Part shown: one piece after another, positions 16,929 through 25,938 of the stretch
Layout of the letters: each line of letters starts with the position of its first letter
Position numbering within the stretch: the first letter of the stretch is position 1
NCBI RefSeq assembly: GCF_031455095.1
Contig: NZ_JAVDSB010000023.1
Coordinates: forward strand, 1 to 64,000
Direction of reading: 5' to 3'
DNA from: Paenibacillus_E qinlingensis_A
GTDB lineage: Bacteria; Bacillota; Bacilli; Paenibacillales; NBRC-103111
DNA: 64,000 nucleotides
Made by a program: the position numbers and the translations under genes
Notes under the pieces: model-generated
The model's input: only the letters and a program-made list of their open reading frames with translations
Database searches by the model: none
Told to the model about the DNA's origin: nothing

Positions 16929-17918
16929 TTATTCAGGAAATTTTATACCGGTCAAGCTTTCACTAAGTTGCCAAAGTTGCTCGGCATATTCAGGATTAAC
17001 TGCCCAAGGTTTTACCCCTGGTCCTGAAGGATTATCGGAAGGCACTGCCTGTGCAATATCAACATTCTCGCAATAGACTCCACCCTTGCCTTCCAGCTGC
17101 TTGTTTACAGCACACCAGATGATTGTAGCTGCACCTTCTGGAATAGTTTTCAGCTCATCGTTATACGCACTAAAACTCCGTTGCCCGTGTTCGTCAAGGG
17201 CCCCCATTGTACGCATTTCATCATCCGATAAATTACGCGACAAATCAGTTACAATAGATCCAGGGTGTACAGAAAAAGCACGAACGCCATGGTTTTTACC
17301 GCGTTTATCTAACTCAACTGCAAATAAGGCATTTGCTGTTTTTGATTGGCCATACGCCATCCATTTGTCGTATTCACGTTTCTCAAAATTAGGATCGCTA
17401 AAGTCAATACCGCTAATCATATGGCCGCGTGAAGAGACAGACACGACTCTAGCTCCCTCTGCTTTGACTAAAGCTGGCCAAAGTCTAGCTGTTAATTGGA
17501 AATGTCCCAAATGGTTTATTGCAAACTGCGATTCATACCCACGTTTATCGCGTGAAAGTGGTGATGCCATAATTCCAGCACTATCAACAAGAATATGCAA
17601 ATGGCGATTAGAATGAAGGAACCTCTCAGCAAAAGCATCTATGGAAGTAGGATCTAATAGATCCAATGATTCTAATTCAACCCGAGGGATACCTGCAACT
17701 GAAGCAAGTGCCTTCTCAGGTGTACGCGCGGGAACAATGACAGTTGCCCCTGCTTCCGCAAGTATACGTGTTGTCTCTAAACCTAGACCGGAGTAACCCC
17801 CGGTTACAATGGCTACTTTTCCACTTAAGTCTTCTCCTTGTAATGCCTCTATCGCCATCGTTCTAGGACCGAATCCTGAATGAATAGGTGTCTGCATCGT
17901 TATGTCGCTATTACTCAT
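16929..17918 (-). CDS. short-chain dehydrogenase/reductase
   Basis: This 329-residue protein of the WW-oxidoreductase/retinol-dehydrogenase-like SDR branch has the cofactor loop TGGYSGLG (about residue 40), a short NAG-like segment (SAGIMASPL), catalytic Ser in VSVSSRGH, and the YxxxK pair in YGQSKTANA. It should carry out NAD(P)-dependent oxidation or reduction of an unknown carbonyl or alcohol in the cytoplasm. Its start overlaps the end of a MerR regulator gene by eight bases, so the regulator probably controls it, for example in response to a reactive or toxic compound. Confidence 0.88.
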   Translation of the reverse strand: MSNSDITMQTPIHSGFGPRTMAIEALQGEDLSGKVAIVTGGYSGLGLETTRILAEAGATVIVPARTPEKALASVAGIPRVELESLDLLDPTSIDAFAERFLHSNRHLHILVDSAGIMASPLSRDKRGYESQFAINHLGHFQLTARLWPALVKAEGARVVSVSSRGHMISGIDFSDPNFEKREYDKWMAYGQSKTANALFAVELDKRGKNHGVRAFSVHPGSIVTDLSRNLSDDEMRTMGALDEHGQRSFSAYNDELKTIPEGAATIIWCAVNKQLEGKGGVYCENVDIAQAVPSDNPSGPGVKPWAVNPEYAEQLWQLSESLTGIKFPE

Positions 17919-18306
17919 TTGTATTTTCCTCCGTTATCATAGATGTCTGAATGATCTGTTGGTAGTTCTCCAGCTTGTAATTCATTCGTTCAAGCGACTC
18001 GGTCATTTCTGCGAGCTTGGTTTCAATGTAATGCTTGTGCTCTTTAAGCACGTTGTAACATTGGTCATATTGCCCTTCGTTATAGAAACGAACGTATTGT
18101 TCAATGTCTTTTAATGGCATTTGTGTTCGTTTGAGATGAGTGACAAACATAATACGTTCAAGGTCAGAACGGGAATAAATGCGGTGACCATTCTCCTTGC
18201 GACTGATAGGCGGTAACACGCCAATTTTCTCATAATAACGGATTACATCTATGCTCAGCCCTGTATGAGAAGCAATATCCGAGATTAGGTAGCTCGTGTC
18301 TTCCAT
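17911..18306 (-). CDS. MerR family transcriptional regulator
   Basis: This 131-residue regulator has an N-terminal MerR winged helix (ISDIASHTGLSIDVIRYYEKIGVLPPISRKENGHRIYS, about residues 8-45). A dimerisation coiled coil ends in LENYQQII. No cysteine cluster for metal is visible, so the ligand is probably organic or redox. It lies first in a two-gene unit with the overlapping SDR gene. MerR proteins usually bind between a widely spaced -35 and -10 and untwist the promoter; I could not place that site with certainty. Confidence 0.88.
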   Translation of the reverse strand: MEDTSYLISDIASHTGLSIDVIRYYEKIGVLPPISRKENGHRIYSRSDLERIMFVTHLKRTQMPLKDIEQYVRFYNEGQYDQCYNVLKEHKHYIETKLAEMTESLERMNYKLENYQQIIQTSMITEENTNE

Positions 18307-18446
18307 GGATGACCTCCTTCATATCACGTCTCCTTTAGGAGCGTGTCCCCAGTCTACAACCTGATCCATAGTTCAGGTCAAGCTTCTAACAGCTTTTTAA
18401 AATGCCCTTTTTATCCAATCTCTATCGTCATGCTTGGATTCATATA

Positions 18447-18484
18447 TTACATATCTTTTACATTACATGTACTATGATTTAACA
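18447..18484 (+). promoter_or_regulatory. probable Pho box upstream of the phytase gene
   Basis: TTACAT at 18447 and TTACAT at 18458 are exactly 11 bases apart. They are followed in phase by a weaker GTACTA (18469) and by TTAACA (18479, one base out of phase). Tandem TT(A/C/T)ACA-like hexamers with 11-base period are the PhoP-binding pattern of Bacillus. A -10 candidate TATGAT lies at 18494-18499. This would place the phytase under phosphate-starvation control. Confidence 0.55.
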
Positions 18485-18552
18485 CTAGTTAGTTATGATG
18501 TAACAGTTAGCGAGAATATAACAAATAAAGAAATATAGGGAGACTATCCAAA

Positions 18553-19944
18553 ATGAAAAAAACACAGTTGTTGATTGCTACTACAATGTTCGCGGGGATG
18601 CTCTTGCCCACTCTGCACCTTAATGCTGCTAGCTCGGATTATGTACCATTGCGTGAACAACTTGAGAAGATTGGATCGAAGATCAGTTGGGATACGAAAG
18701 ATCGTACGGTAACATTCAAGCTGAAGAACGGCATTGCAGGGATTGTAACTATCGATGATGCGAAGTACCGCTTAGCTGGCAAAGAAGCCAAACTTTCTAC
18801 TCCAGTGAAGTTGGTCGACGAAAAAACGGTTATTCCTGCATCATTGCTGCAAAGTATTCTTGCAGAAAATGCTAAATACCAAGATTCAAAAGATGTCATT
18901 CCGACTTTCTCCGTGAAAGCACAGGGAGAGACAGAAGCGGTTGACTCTGGGGAAGATGCCGCCGACGATCCATCCATTTGGGTAGATCCGAAGGATCCAA
19001 CGAAGAGTAAGTTGGTCGCTACGAATAAAGCAGGCGGCTTGCTTGTATATAACTTGGACGGCAAGCAATTGCAGTCTTACAAAATTGGTAAAATGAATAA
19101 TATTGACCTGCGATATGACTTCCCGTTAGGTGACAAAAAAGTTGATATCGTTGCTGCGTCCAACCGCACTACGAATACGATTGACGTATTTGTGATCTCG
19201 GGGGAAACAGGTGAATTGACGGATATCGTTGCCCAACCCATTAAGTCCAGCATGAGTGAAGTTTACGGATTCAGCTTGTACCACAGCTTGAAAACAGGGA
19301 AATTTTACGCACTTGTTCTTGGGAAAAAAGGCGAATTCGAACAATATGAGCTCTCAGATAATGGCAATGGTAAAATTGCAGGGAAGCTCGTTCGTGAGCT
19401 TCACCTCGCAACGCAATCAGAAGGTCTTGTAGCTGATGATGAATACGGAACGATGTATATTGCAGAAGAAGACTATGCGATTTGGAAATATAGCGCTGAG
19501 CCTGATGGTTCCAAAGAACCGCTATCGACTGTAGATATTGCAGATGGACGCCGTCTACAAGATGATATCGAGGGTCTGACACTGTATTATGGCAAAGATG
19601 GGTCGGGCTATCTCATCGCTTCAAGTCAGGGTAGTAACAGCTATGCTATTTATAATCGTGAAGGCAATAATCCTTTCATGACGACTTTCAACATTGCAGA
19701 TGATGATAAAATCGATGGAACCAGTGAGACAGATGGTATCGATGTCATGAGCTTTGGTCTTGGAGCAAAGTATCCTAATGGTATCTTCGTTTCTCAGGAT
19801 GATGCTAACATGGATAACGGCAAGAAGATCAACCAGAACTTCAAGATTGTTGGTTGGGAGCAGATCGCGAGCGGGGCTTCACCGAAGCTGGACATTCAGA
19901 ACAACATGAATCCCCGTCAGTTAATTAATCGAAATACGAAATAA
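18553..19944 (+). CDS. beta-propeller phytase with N-terminal stalk domain
   Basis: This 463-residue secreted protein has a signal peptide (about 1-25, ending LNA). A copper-amine-oxidase-N-like stalk domain follows (about 28-105; YVPLREQLEKIGSKISWDTKDRTVTF). Residues about 120-450 form a six-bladed beta-propeller phytase domain (DDPSIWVDPKDP, AASNRTTNTIDVF, SEGLVADDEYGTMYIAEED, DDIEGLTLYYG). Such enzymes use calcium to hydrolyse phytate, releasing phosphate. Acidic calcium-site residues are present. The stalk domain is an addition compared with the roughly 380-residue Bacillus enzyme. GGGAG precedes the start, and the probable Pho box suggests induction when phosphate is scarce. Confidence 0.9.
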   Translation: MKKTQLLIATTMFAGMLLPTLHLNAASSDYVPLREQLEKIGSKISWDTKDRTVTFKLKNGIAGIVTIDDAKYRLAGKEAKLSTPVKLVDEKTVIPASLLQSILAENAKYQDSKDVIPTFSVKAQGETEAVDSGEDAADDPSIWVDPKDPTKSKLVATNKAGGLLVYNLDGKQLQSYKIGKMNNIDLRYDFPLGDKKVDIVAASNRTTNTIDVFVISGETGELTDIVAQPIKSSMSEVYGFSLYHSLKTGKFYALVLGKKGEFEQYELSDNGNGKIAGKLVRELHLATQSEGLVADDEYGTMYIAEEDYAIWKYSAEPDGSKEPLSTVDIADGRRLQDDIEGLTLYYGKDGSGYLIASSQGSNSYAIYNREGNNPFMTTFNIADDDKIDGTSETDGIDVMSFGLGAKYPNGIFVSQDDANMDNGKKINQNFKIVGWEQIASGASPKLDIQNNMNPRQLINRNTK

Positions 19945-19972
19945 GGTTTGTTATAAAAATCCTACCTATTGT

Positions 19973-20012
19973 AGACCTCCATACACCGCGGAAGTGGTTT
20001 GGAGGTCTTTCT
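19973..20012 (+). terminator. terminator of the phytase gene
   Basis: AGACCTCC and GGAGGTCT form an eight-base-pair stem with a 20-base loop followed by TTTCT, about 30 bases past the phytase stop. On the minus strand it also faces the DUF421 gene. Confidence 0.6.
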
Positions 20013-20046
20013 ACATCCATTCACATCTCTTAATTAAATAAATGAA

Positions 20047-20766
20047 TTAGTGTCGCATAGGTGGAGGATTTAGAATAGTTTTATCTGAAATGTAAATGAT
20101 GCCATTATCGTCAACGGAAGCATAGAAAATATCGTCTTGGCACACCCCTCTTGCTTGCAATTGCGACTTCAGCCATAATGCGTCTTTTTTAATATAAGCA
20201 AGCGTTTCGTTGTATAAGGTCCCTTCTACGATTAAAGGATAGGACAAATCGATTTGCCGCTTGACTACCCCCAAATCTTCGAGAGTTGGTGCAGATTTCG
20301 GGCCTTTCTTGTACACAGTCAATTTACCGTTTGCCTCTAGTATGGCAAGATCGACATCCGGGAGATGAAATACATCCTTCTCTCGCAACATCTGAAGAAT
20401 ATTATCGATTGAGTAACGTACTTTCTTGAGGTTATTGACCAACAAGTTCCCCTGATGAATCACGATTGTTGGTTCGAACGAGATTAGTTTTCCGAATATT
20501 CTTGAATTAATCGCTAATATAGAGACAATCCGTTGCAGCAGACCGATTAAGACGATGGCTATTGCAATATGGACGTGGCTAATGTCGGGTTCGGCTATAT
20601 CAGCCCCGACGACGGATCCCAAGGAGAGGATAACCAGAAAATCAAATACAGGCAGTTCTCCAAGAGACCGTTTACCCATAAATAATCCGACAATCAACAT
20701 AAGAGGGAAAATCGTCACAATCCTTCCTGCGATCAGGAAGAAATCTTTTATGGTTTCCAACCACAT
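20047..20766 (-). CDS. DUF421 (YetF-like) membrane protein
   Basis: This protein of about 239 residues has three N-terminal membrane helices (within 1-85; GRIVTIFPLMLIVGLFMGKRSLGELPVFDFLVILSLGSVVG). A cytoplasmic domain follows (SFEPTIVIHQGNLL, and a tandem YetF fold with LEDLGVVKRQIDLSYPLIVEG). This is the DUF421/YetF family found in Bacilli, including sporulation and stress paralogues; the function is unknown. The ATG at 20766 is chosen because GGAGG lies about 11 bases upstream, whereas the GTG at 20775 is too close. It is monocistronic. Confidence 0.85.
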   Translation of the reverse strand: MWLETIKDFFLIAGRIVTIFPLMLIVGLFMGKRSLGELPVFDFLVILSLGSVVGADIAEPDISHVHIAIAIVLIGLLQRIVSILAINSRIFGKLISFEPTIVIHQGNLLVNNLKKVRYSIDNILQMLREKDVFHLPDVDLAILEANGKLTVYKKGPKSAPTLEDLGVVKRQIDLSYPLIVEGTLYNETLAYIKKDALWLKSQLQARGVCQDDIFYASVDDNGIIYISDKTILNPPPMRH

Positions 20767-20956
20767 GACGTACACGACCTCCCTTCTTGAACGAATTAAT
20801 TTGTCAGACGATTGAACAATGGATTTATATTCAATATATCCAAATCGTATTTTTTTACTCTATACGGATTCGACTACCATCTTGCAGAGGCTCACTGCTC
20901 TCCATGATAATGGAGGATTGTTCTTAAACTCATGTACCCCGATCGTTCAATGAGAA

Positions 20957-21982
20957 TCACAACTTCCACGTAAACCATCGACCATGTCCGTCTGTTTCTG
21001 CAAGTTTCTCTTTGTATTCAATTCCATTTATATAAGAATCAAGATGAAGGTCTGAGTCCCACATATTGTTATAGAGATGAAACACGTCCCTCTTTTTACC
21101 CAAGGCTTGAATTTGCTCAATCAATTTTCTCTTATCAGCAACAGGAATCTGGTTGGCTACATGGGTATGAAAAATACATATGGATGAATGTAGAGACACG
21201 GTTGGAATAATCTCCTGGAGCATGGCCACCCCATCCCCTTCAATTAGTTCGATAGGTTCGTTTTTCAGGCAATGTGCAGCTGTTTCAAAATACAAATTAC
21301 GCTCCTTATGCTCAGGCCAAATTAATGCTTTTAGCCAAAGGTAATCTTCTGAATCGTTTAGGTTATTTACGTGTAAATCCAAACCGATTCTTCGAATGAC
21401 AGGTGGACTATGCTCTAACAAAAATGGGAATTTATCTCCTTTAATCTCTGCACTAATTTCTAAAGTCGACTGCAAAGATCCGTACTTATGATTAGATTTA
21501 TAGGAGTAGGCATACTTATCCCACATGAGTTGTAATCCAGCACCCGTTCCTATTTCTAAAAGGGTTAATGGCTTCTTTGACATTTCATAAATATGACAAA
21601 AGCTAGGGTACAAATAGGCACAACGTCTAACTTCGTTAGTTTGGACAAGTTTATTTGCTACAAGTTGAATGATCTCTTTTTCATTCTGCTTACAAAAATC
21701 CTTGAAACTATCTATTGCTCCTGTAGATACCTTTGGATTGTCTACTACACTAGCGTAATATGAGGCCAGCTCATGTTCTACACCACTTAATAGCAAATAA
21801 TGAACTGCCCCAAGTAAGAGGTTAGGTACTGGTTGACCTGGTTTGGAGTGCGCAGCTAGTTGAAGCAATTCCAGGTCATTTGCGATGTTCCCAGCAAGAT
21901 GTTCATAAAGGCGGCTTGAGTTCTTACATTCCCTTTCTGCAAAAATCCTAAAACGATCCGATAGTAATTTGATATCCAACAT
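20957..21982 (-). CDS. DUF2332 domain protein
   Basis: This cytoplasmic protein of about 341 residues matches the DUF2332 family. Visible markers are FAERECKNSSRLYEHLAGNIAND at the start, a central EIGTGAGLQLMWDKY resembling a glycine-rich methyltransferase loop, and a C-terminal half with RIGLDLHVNNLND and CIFHTHVANQIP. The biochemical role is unknown; the fold is probably SAM-methyltransferase-like. The ATG at 21982 follows AAGGTGG and is preferred to the one 36 bases upstream. Confidence 0.8.
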   Translation of the reverse strand: MLDIKLLSDRFRIFAERECKNSSRLYEHLAGNIANDLELLQLAAHSKPGQPVPNLLLGAVHYLLLSGVEHELASYYASVVDNPKVSTGAIDSFKDFCKQNEKEIIQLVANKLVQTNEVRRCAYLYPSFCHIYEMSKKPLTLLEIGTGAGLQLMWDKYAYSYKSNHKYGSLQSTLEISAEIKGDKFPFLLEHSPPVIRRIGLDLHVNNLNDSEDYLWLKALIWPEHKERNLYFETAAHCLKNEPIELIEGDGVAMLQEIIPTVSLHSSICIFHTHVANQIPVADKRKLIEQIQALGKKRDVFHLYNNMWDSDLHLDSYINGIEYKEKLAETDGHGRWFTWKL

Positions 21983-22095
21983 GACCACCACCTTTTCCAG
22001 ATAGTGGTATATTATCATGAATATTCGATAAACATGGCTTTAATATTTTTATTATATTGATAGCGTTCCTTTATCACTTCACTTTCTAGCTAAGG

Positions 22096-22132
22096 CAAAA
22101 ATGGACTGTCTCTTTTGGAGACAGCCCATTTT
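22096..22132 (-). terminator. terminator of the stalk-domain protein gene
   Basis: ATGGACTGTCTC and GAGACAGCCCAT pair with one mismatch around a five-base loop. On the minus strand TTTTTGCC follows. It lies about 45 bases past the stop. Confidence 0.8.
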
Positions 22133-22172
22133 CAGTGCATGATTACATCTATTTTTGTAAGTCAGTATTTGA

Positions 22173-22811
22173 TTACTTCATCGGTTGTATCGGATTGCTC
22201 TTCAAGATATCTTCTACTTCTTGATAGCCATCAGGATACGCAAAGTTATAGCGTGCTGGAAGTGCGAACACGTATTTATCATTGCGCGTCAGTTCGCTTG
22301 GGCCGATAGGCGCTGCGCCAATGTGGACTTTATCCTGCTGAAGCTGGTTCCATTGGTCGACCGTAAAGACGAAGATAGGGATATCCTGTCTAGGCTGTTC
22401 AGCCGTCCATTGGGGGTGGCGGATGCTGAGGCTAGCGCCGCTGATCTTTTCACCTTGCGTATCAGAAAGCCCCTCCCATTTGTCCGTTACGATCGTGTAC
22501 CCTTTCCAACTGTCCGGCAGCGTGAAACGGAAGCCATATTGGGTATTCTCATAAACGGTTTGACTTAATTGACCCGTTTGTCCTACAATTCTAATCTCCC
22601 GTTTGTCCCCATCCCACTTTACGTCAGCTCCAAGTGACTCAGAAACAACCCTCAAAGGAACATAGCTTGATCCATCTACAATCTGCAAATCCGCATTGAT
22701 TATTTTCCCGTTAATATATAATTTAATATCCGTTGCCGCATAAGCCCCAACAGCAACAGATGCTGCGATAACACCAGAAAGTCCAAGCGCAATTAACAAT
22801 TTCTTCTTCAT
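22173..22811 (-). CDS. secreted copper-amine-oxidase-N (stalk) domain protein
   Basis: This 212-residue protein has a signal peptide (1-25, MKKKLLIALGLSGVIAASVA...AYA). A short stalk domain follows (DIKLYINGKIINADLQIVDGSSYVPLRVVSESLGADVKWDGDKREIRI, about 27-75), then a beta-rich domain (about 85-205; YENTQYGFRFTLPDSWKGYTIV) resembling lipoprotein-like extracellular domains common in Paenibacillus. It should be secreted or wall-associated. No catalytic motif was recognised. It stands alone with a strong terminator. Confidence 0.82.
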   Translation of the reverse strand: MKKKLLIALGLSGVIAASVAVGAYAATDIKLYINGKIINADLQIVDGSSYVPLRVVSESLGADVKWDGDKREIRIVGQTGQLSQTVYENTQYGFRFTLPDSWKGYTIVTDKWEGLSDTQGEKISGASLSIRHPQWTAEQPRQDIPIFVFTVDQWNQLQQDKVHIGAAPIGPSELTRNDKYVFALPARYNFAYPDGYQEVEDILKSNPIQPMK

Positions 22812-23164
22812 TTAAATTCCTCCTGATTTTGTTTTGCCATCATTTCTCTAATGCTTACGCTAGTTTCTATCTCCTCGTTGAAAGTAGTTTTCACTTACAA
22901 TACTTCAAACGTACAATTGGTTGAATTTGTTGCACAATATTTTCACATTGTATGCGTGTATTGTTTCGGTGTCATCATTCAGTGGTTTCCTAAACCTATC
23001 ATACCTATCATTCCTTTCTTCCTAGCACGAAAAATTATAACAAGATTAAACCGTCGGTAAATCTGTGAAAAGTCATGAAATGCATAAGAAAAAGGCACGA
23101 CATTTGGCCGAGAACATGAATATTTTCATTCCCTATGCCAAAAGTCATTGCCTTTAAGTCAACT
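22812..23164. other. intergenic stretch
   Basis: About 350 bases between the stalk-domain gene promoter and the rhamnosidase terminator. An open frame on the plus strand here has no ribosome site and an unlikely composition. I see no further element. Confidence 0.5.
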
Positions 23165-23189
23165 AAAAAAGCCCGCGATTTACGCGGAC
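23165..23189 (-). terminator. terminator of the rhamnosidase gene (shared sequence type)
   Basis: On the minus strand GTCCGCG-TAAAT-CGCGGGC is followed by TTTTTT. The hairpin and about 15 bases beyond it are nearly identical to the element at 29514-29555. Confidence 0.85.
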
Positions 23190-23278
23190 CTTCATTCAGA
23201 CAATTGTTTTAATGTGATATCTTCTTCCTCTACCTGCTTTCACCATCCGAATATAAGTAGCCGGGCTTCCATTGTAGG

Positions 23279-25711
23279 TTACTTCTTTGTCGGTACATCT
23301 ATAATGTACGAGCCTGCCCCGAATTCTTCCCCGTAAACTGTTCCCACATACCCCTGCGGTATACCCAGTTCAAGCTTCCATTGCTGAGTAGTGGTATGGT
23401 ACAGCTTCATCTTGATTTCTCCTGCTTCCACTGGTAGATCTGCTTGAATCTCTTCAATCCCGCACGGGTCCGGGCTCAAAGAAAACCGCCGATGGCCAGG
23501 CTCGATCGACTGAAATCCAAAGATGCCTTCAAAAACAAATACAATCGGACTCGCTCCCCACGCATGACTAGCGCTTGAGAAATTAACTTGCCCATTTTTT
23601 TGTTGATGAAATATTTCCCAAATTTCCCAAGTCGTGTCTGAGCCGGCATCTAGCATAACGCCGTAACGCTCCTGAATTAGTTCGAGCGCTCGTTTCGCCT
23701 TGCCGAGCTTAATTAGCGCTCTACAGATAACAAGCATAAAAAAGGGGCTGCCCGCGGTAACATTCTTTCTGGCTTCCGGCTCGAAAACGTTCTTGTAAAT
23801 TGCAATCGCTCTCTCGTCCTTTTCCTCATGTAGATGAAGAATGGCTAGTGCGTTAGTCGGTTCACTGATGCTGTCGCTGAGCGCGCCGTTAACAAGGCAA
23901 TCGGCGTATGCGCCTTTGCTCTCATCCCATAACAAAGCAGGAATCGAAGACTTCAACGTACGAATCTTCTCTAAATATACCTCTTTCGCATCCGCGTCAT
24001 TCAATTGCCCGGCAAATTCACATGCAATCTGCAGCGCTTCAAGGTATTGCAAGTTAAGCGGAGTAATCATGCCGCCCCGCTGGTCGTCTGGCACAGGGCC
24101 GTCTGGTCTCTCCCCCCAATCCGTGAAAGACCAATACGGAACATCAGCTAGGAGGCCATATTCATTTTCGTATGCAGAAAACCAACGAAGCGCCAATACA
24201 ACATTAGGCCACCATTCCTGAATGAGCTCCAAATCCCCGCTGTACGTTTGATGATCCTTGAAAGAACAAATCCAAGCAAGGCAAAAGGAAGGAATCGGAG
24301 GAAAATTGTGATGTCCGTCCGGATATCTCGACTTGGTCATACCCATCCAATCCTGCGATTGTCCGATTTGTTTCAGCAGCTTGCGATGCAGGCGCGAATC
24401 TCCAGAATAATGATAGTTGATAACGGCCTGCCATCTACCGTCTCCCATCCACTGCTGCTGTTCCCGGCTGGATGAATCCAAAAAACCGTCTTGCATGCAA
24501 AGCCGAAGGGTACGTGCCGAAATATCCCAGATACCAGACAAGCGATCGTCGCTGCACACCATCTCTGCTGTCCTTTTAAGCGGATATTTTCTCGTTCGAA
24601 GACCTACACGATGGAACGTAACTGGCCCTCGGTGATTTCGCAATCGGAATTGCACGTATTTACAAGCACGCCAGGCAAACGAAGTTTCCAATACGTTGTG
24701 ACCTTCGGTTAGAATGAATCGGTCAATAGACCTACTGCTGTTAAGATTAATTAAAGCCTTGCCTTCCCACAATTCCTCGGCATGCACAGCATCAATGACA
24801 TCTCCTTGACAGCCGGTTACCTCCAGTTGCAAATAGCCAGCTTCCGTCTCAGCAAACTCGAATGTAATAACCGATGCTTCTCCTTCGGGAAGGGCTGCAA
24901 ACATGTATTCGTCAAACCGCTCTTTGTCCTTGACTTGCATTCGAATGGATTGTTCTTCGGTGTGAATCTGTTTATGCAACTGGGACACCGGATAAGGGAT
25001 CTCTGTCATGGTACCGATGCCCGCAATAATGTTCGCTGCCAATTCCGATTCTTCAAGCAATGGAATGTCACGCGCCGCCCAATTCCAGAACGGAGATAAC
25101 TGGATCCCGCGACCCTTCGCTGCAATCCAGCTCACGTCATCAAAACCTGTTTCCAACCAGCCACCTGGTGCCAACCCGGCGTCGTAAATTTCAATCGGGC
25201 CCTGGCAGCCGTTAATTCTCGGTGCTTCGCGGTTGAATGCCTCTGCGAGGAGGCATTTCCAACTTGAATCGCTATGGACCTTAACTTGAAGGTGATCATC
25301 AAAATCAACAGTCGCTTCCGCTGCGATTGCGGGTATCCGGCTCACGGATTGCCCCGTTCCATATCCGTAGTGGGCGGCTAATACGGCAATCACATTCGGT
25401 CCGGGTCTCAGATAGGCGGAAATATCTAACTCATCGTAATATTGCATGCGTGGATCACTGCGGCAAGGACCACGGCCAATATAGACGCCATTCACATGCA
25501 ATTTATATCTGGAGTCCGCGAAAATTTTGATCGTTGCGCTAACTGGCATCGCGGCAAGTTCAAACGTTTTGCGAAAATAGCAAAACGAGTTACGTGGCTG
25601 TTCATAATGGGTCTCCACCTCTGCCGGATGCCAGATTAATTCGGTTTGTCCTGACCAACCGTCAGATACAGAAGATTTTCTTGCAAATCGTTCATGGATT
25701 GCTCCTGTCAT
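23279..25711 (-). CDS. alpha-L-rhamnosidase-like glycoside hydrolase (GH78)
   Basis: This protein of about 810 residues resembles GH78 alpha-L-rhamnosidases. It has N-terminal beta-sandwich domains (FAADSRYKLHVNGVYIGRGPCRSDP-like segment, LRPGPNVIAVLAAHYGYG), then a domain before the catalytic barrel (RACKYVQFRLRNHRGPVTF). The (alpha/alpha)6 barrel carries DSSSREQQQWMGDGRWQ, FTDWGE and DTTWEIWEIF, which hold likely acidic catalytic residues. A C-terminal sandwich follows. No signal peptide is seen, so it is probably intracellular, acting on imported rhamnosides. The ATG at 25711 follows AAGGTGG at a good distance. The neighbouring heparinase-like gene suggests use of plant or bacterial polysaccharides. 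Confidence 0.85.
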   Translation of the reverse strand: MTGAIHERFARKSSVSDGWSGQTELIWHPAEVETHYEQPRNSFCYFRKTFELAAMPVSATIKIFADSRYKLHVNGVYIGRGPCRSDPRMQYYDELDISAYLRPGPNVIAVLAAHYGYGTGQSVSRIPAIAAEATVDFDDHLQVKVHSDSSWKCLLAEAFNREAPRINGCQGPIEIYDAGLAPGGWLETGFDDVSWIAAKGRGIQLSPFWNWAARDIPLLEESELAANIIAGIGTMTEIPYPVSQLHKQIHTEEQSIRMQVKDKERFDEYMFAALPEGEASVITFEFAETEAGYLQLEVTGCQGDVIDAVHAEELWEGKALINLNSSRSIDRFILTEGHNVLETSFAWRACKYVQFRLRNHRGPVTFHRVGLRTRKYPLKRTAEMVCSDDRLSGIWDISARTLRLCMQDGFLDSSSREQQQWMGDGRWQAVINYHYSGDSRLHRKLLKQIGQSQDWMGMTKSRYPDGHHNFPPIPSFCLAWICSFKDHQTYSGDLELIQEWWPNVVLALRWFSAYENEYGLLADVPYWSFTDWGERPDGPVPDDQRGGMITPLNLQYLEALQIACEFAGQLNDADAKEVYLEKIRTLKSSIPALLWDESKGAYADCLVNGALSDSISEPTNALAILHLHEEKDERAIAIYKNVFEPEARKNVTAGSPFFMLVICRALIKLGKAKRALELIQERYGVMLDAGSDTTWEIWEIFHQQKNGQVNFSSASHAWGASPIVFVFEGIFGFQSIEPGHRRFSLSPDPCGIEEIQADLPVEAGEIKMKLYHTTTQQWKLELGIPQGYVGTVYGEEFGAGSYIIDVPTKK

Positions 25712-25851
25712 AAAGCTCAAACCACCTTCATCAAATTGTAAATCCTTTCTTTCTCGGTTTACAGTAAGTATAAAAGAATATCAATTAATTAATAATTCAG
25801 CAAAACAACAAATAGTAATACAAAATCTACGATCATTTTTGTTATAGATGA

Positions 25852-25888
25852 GAAAAAAGGCAACCGACCCAAATAGGGCAGCTGCCTT
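25852..25888 (-). terminator. terminator of the heparinase-like gene
   Basis: On the minus strand AAGGCA..CCC and GGG..TGCCTT pair, followed by TTTTCTC, about 50 bases past the stop. Confidence 0.7.
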
Positions 25889-25938
25889 CTCTTGCGATTC
25901 AATCGTTCTCCGTAAGCTTAATCTAACCTCTTCGTAAA

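Noticed and set aside
22851..23060. Plus-strand 69-codon frame in the gap before the rhamnosidase gene
   Set aside because: No ribosome site, no recognisable motif, and a hydrophobic composition expected by chance in AT-rich DNA.
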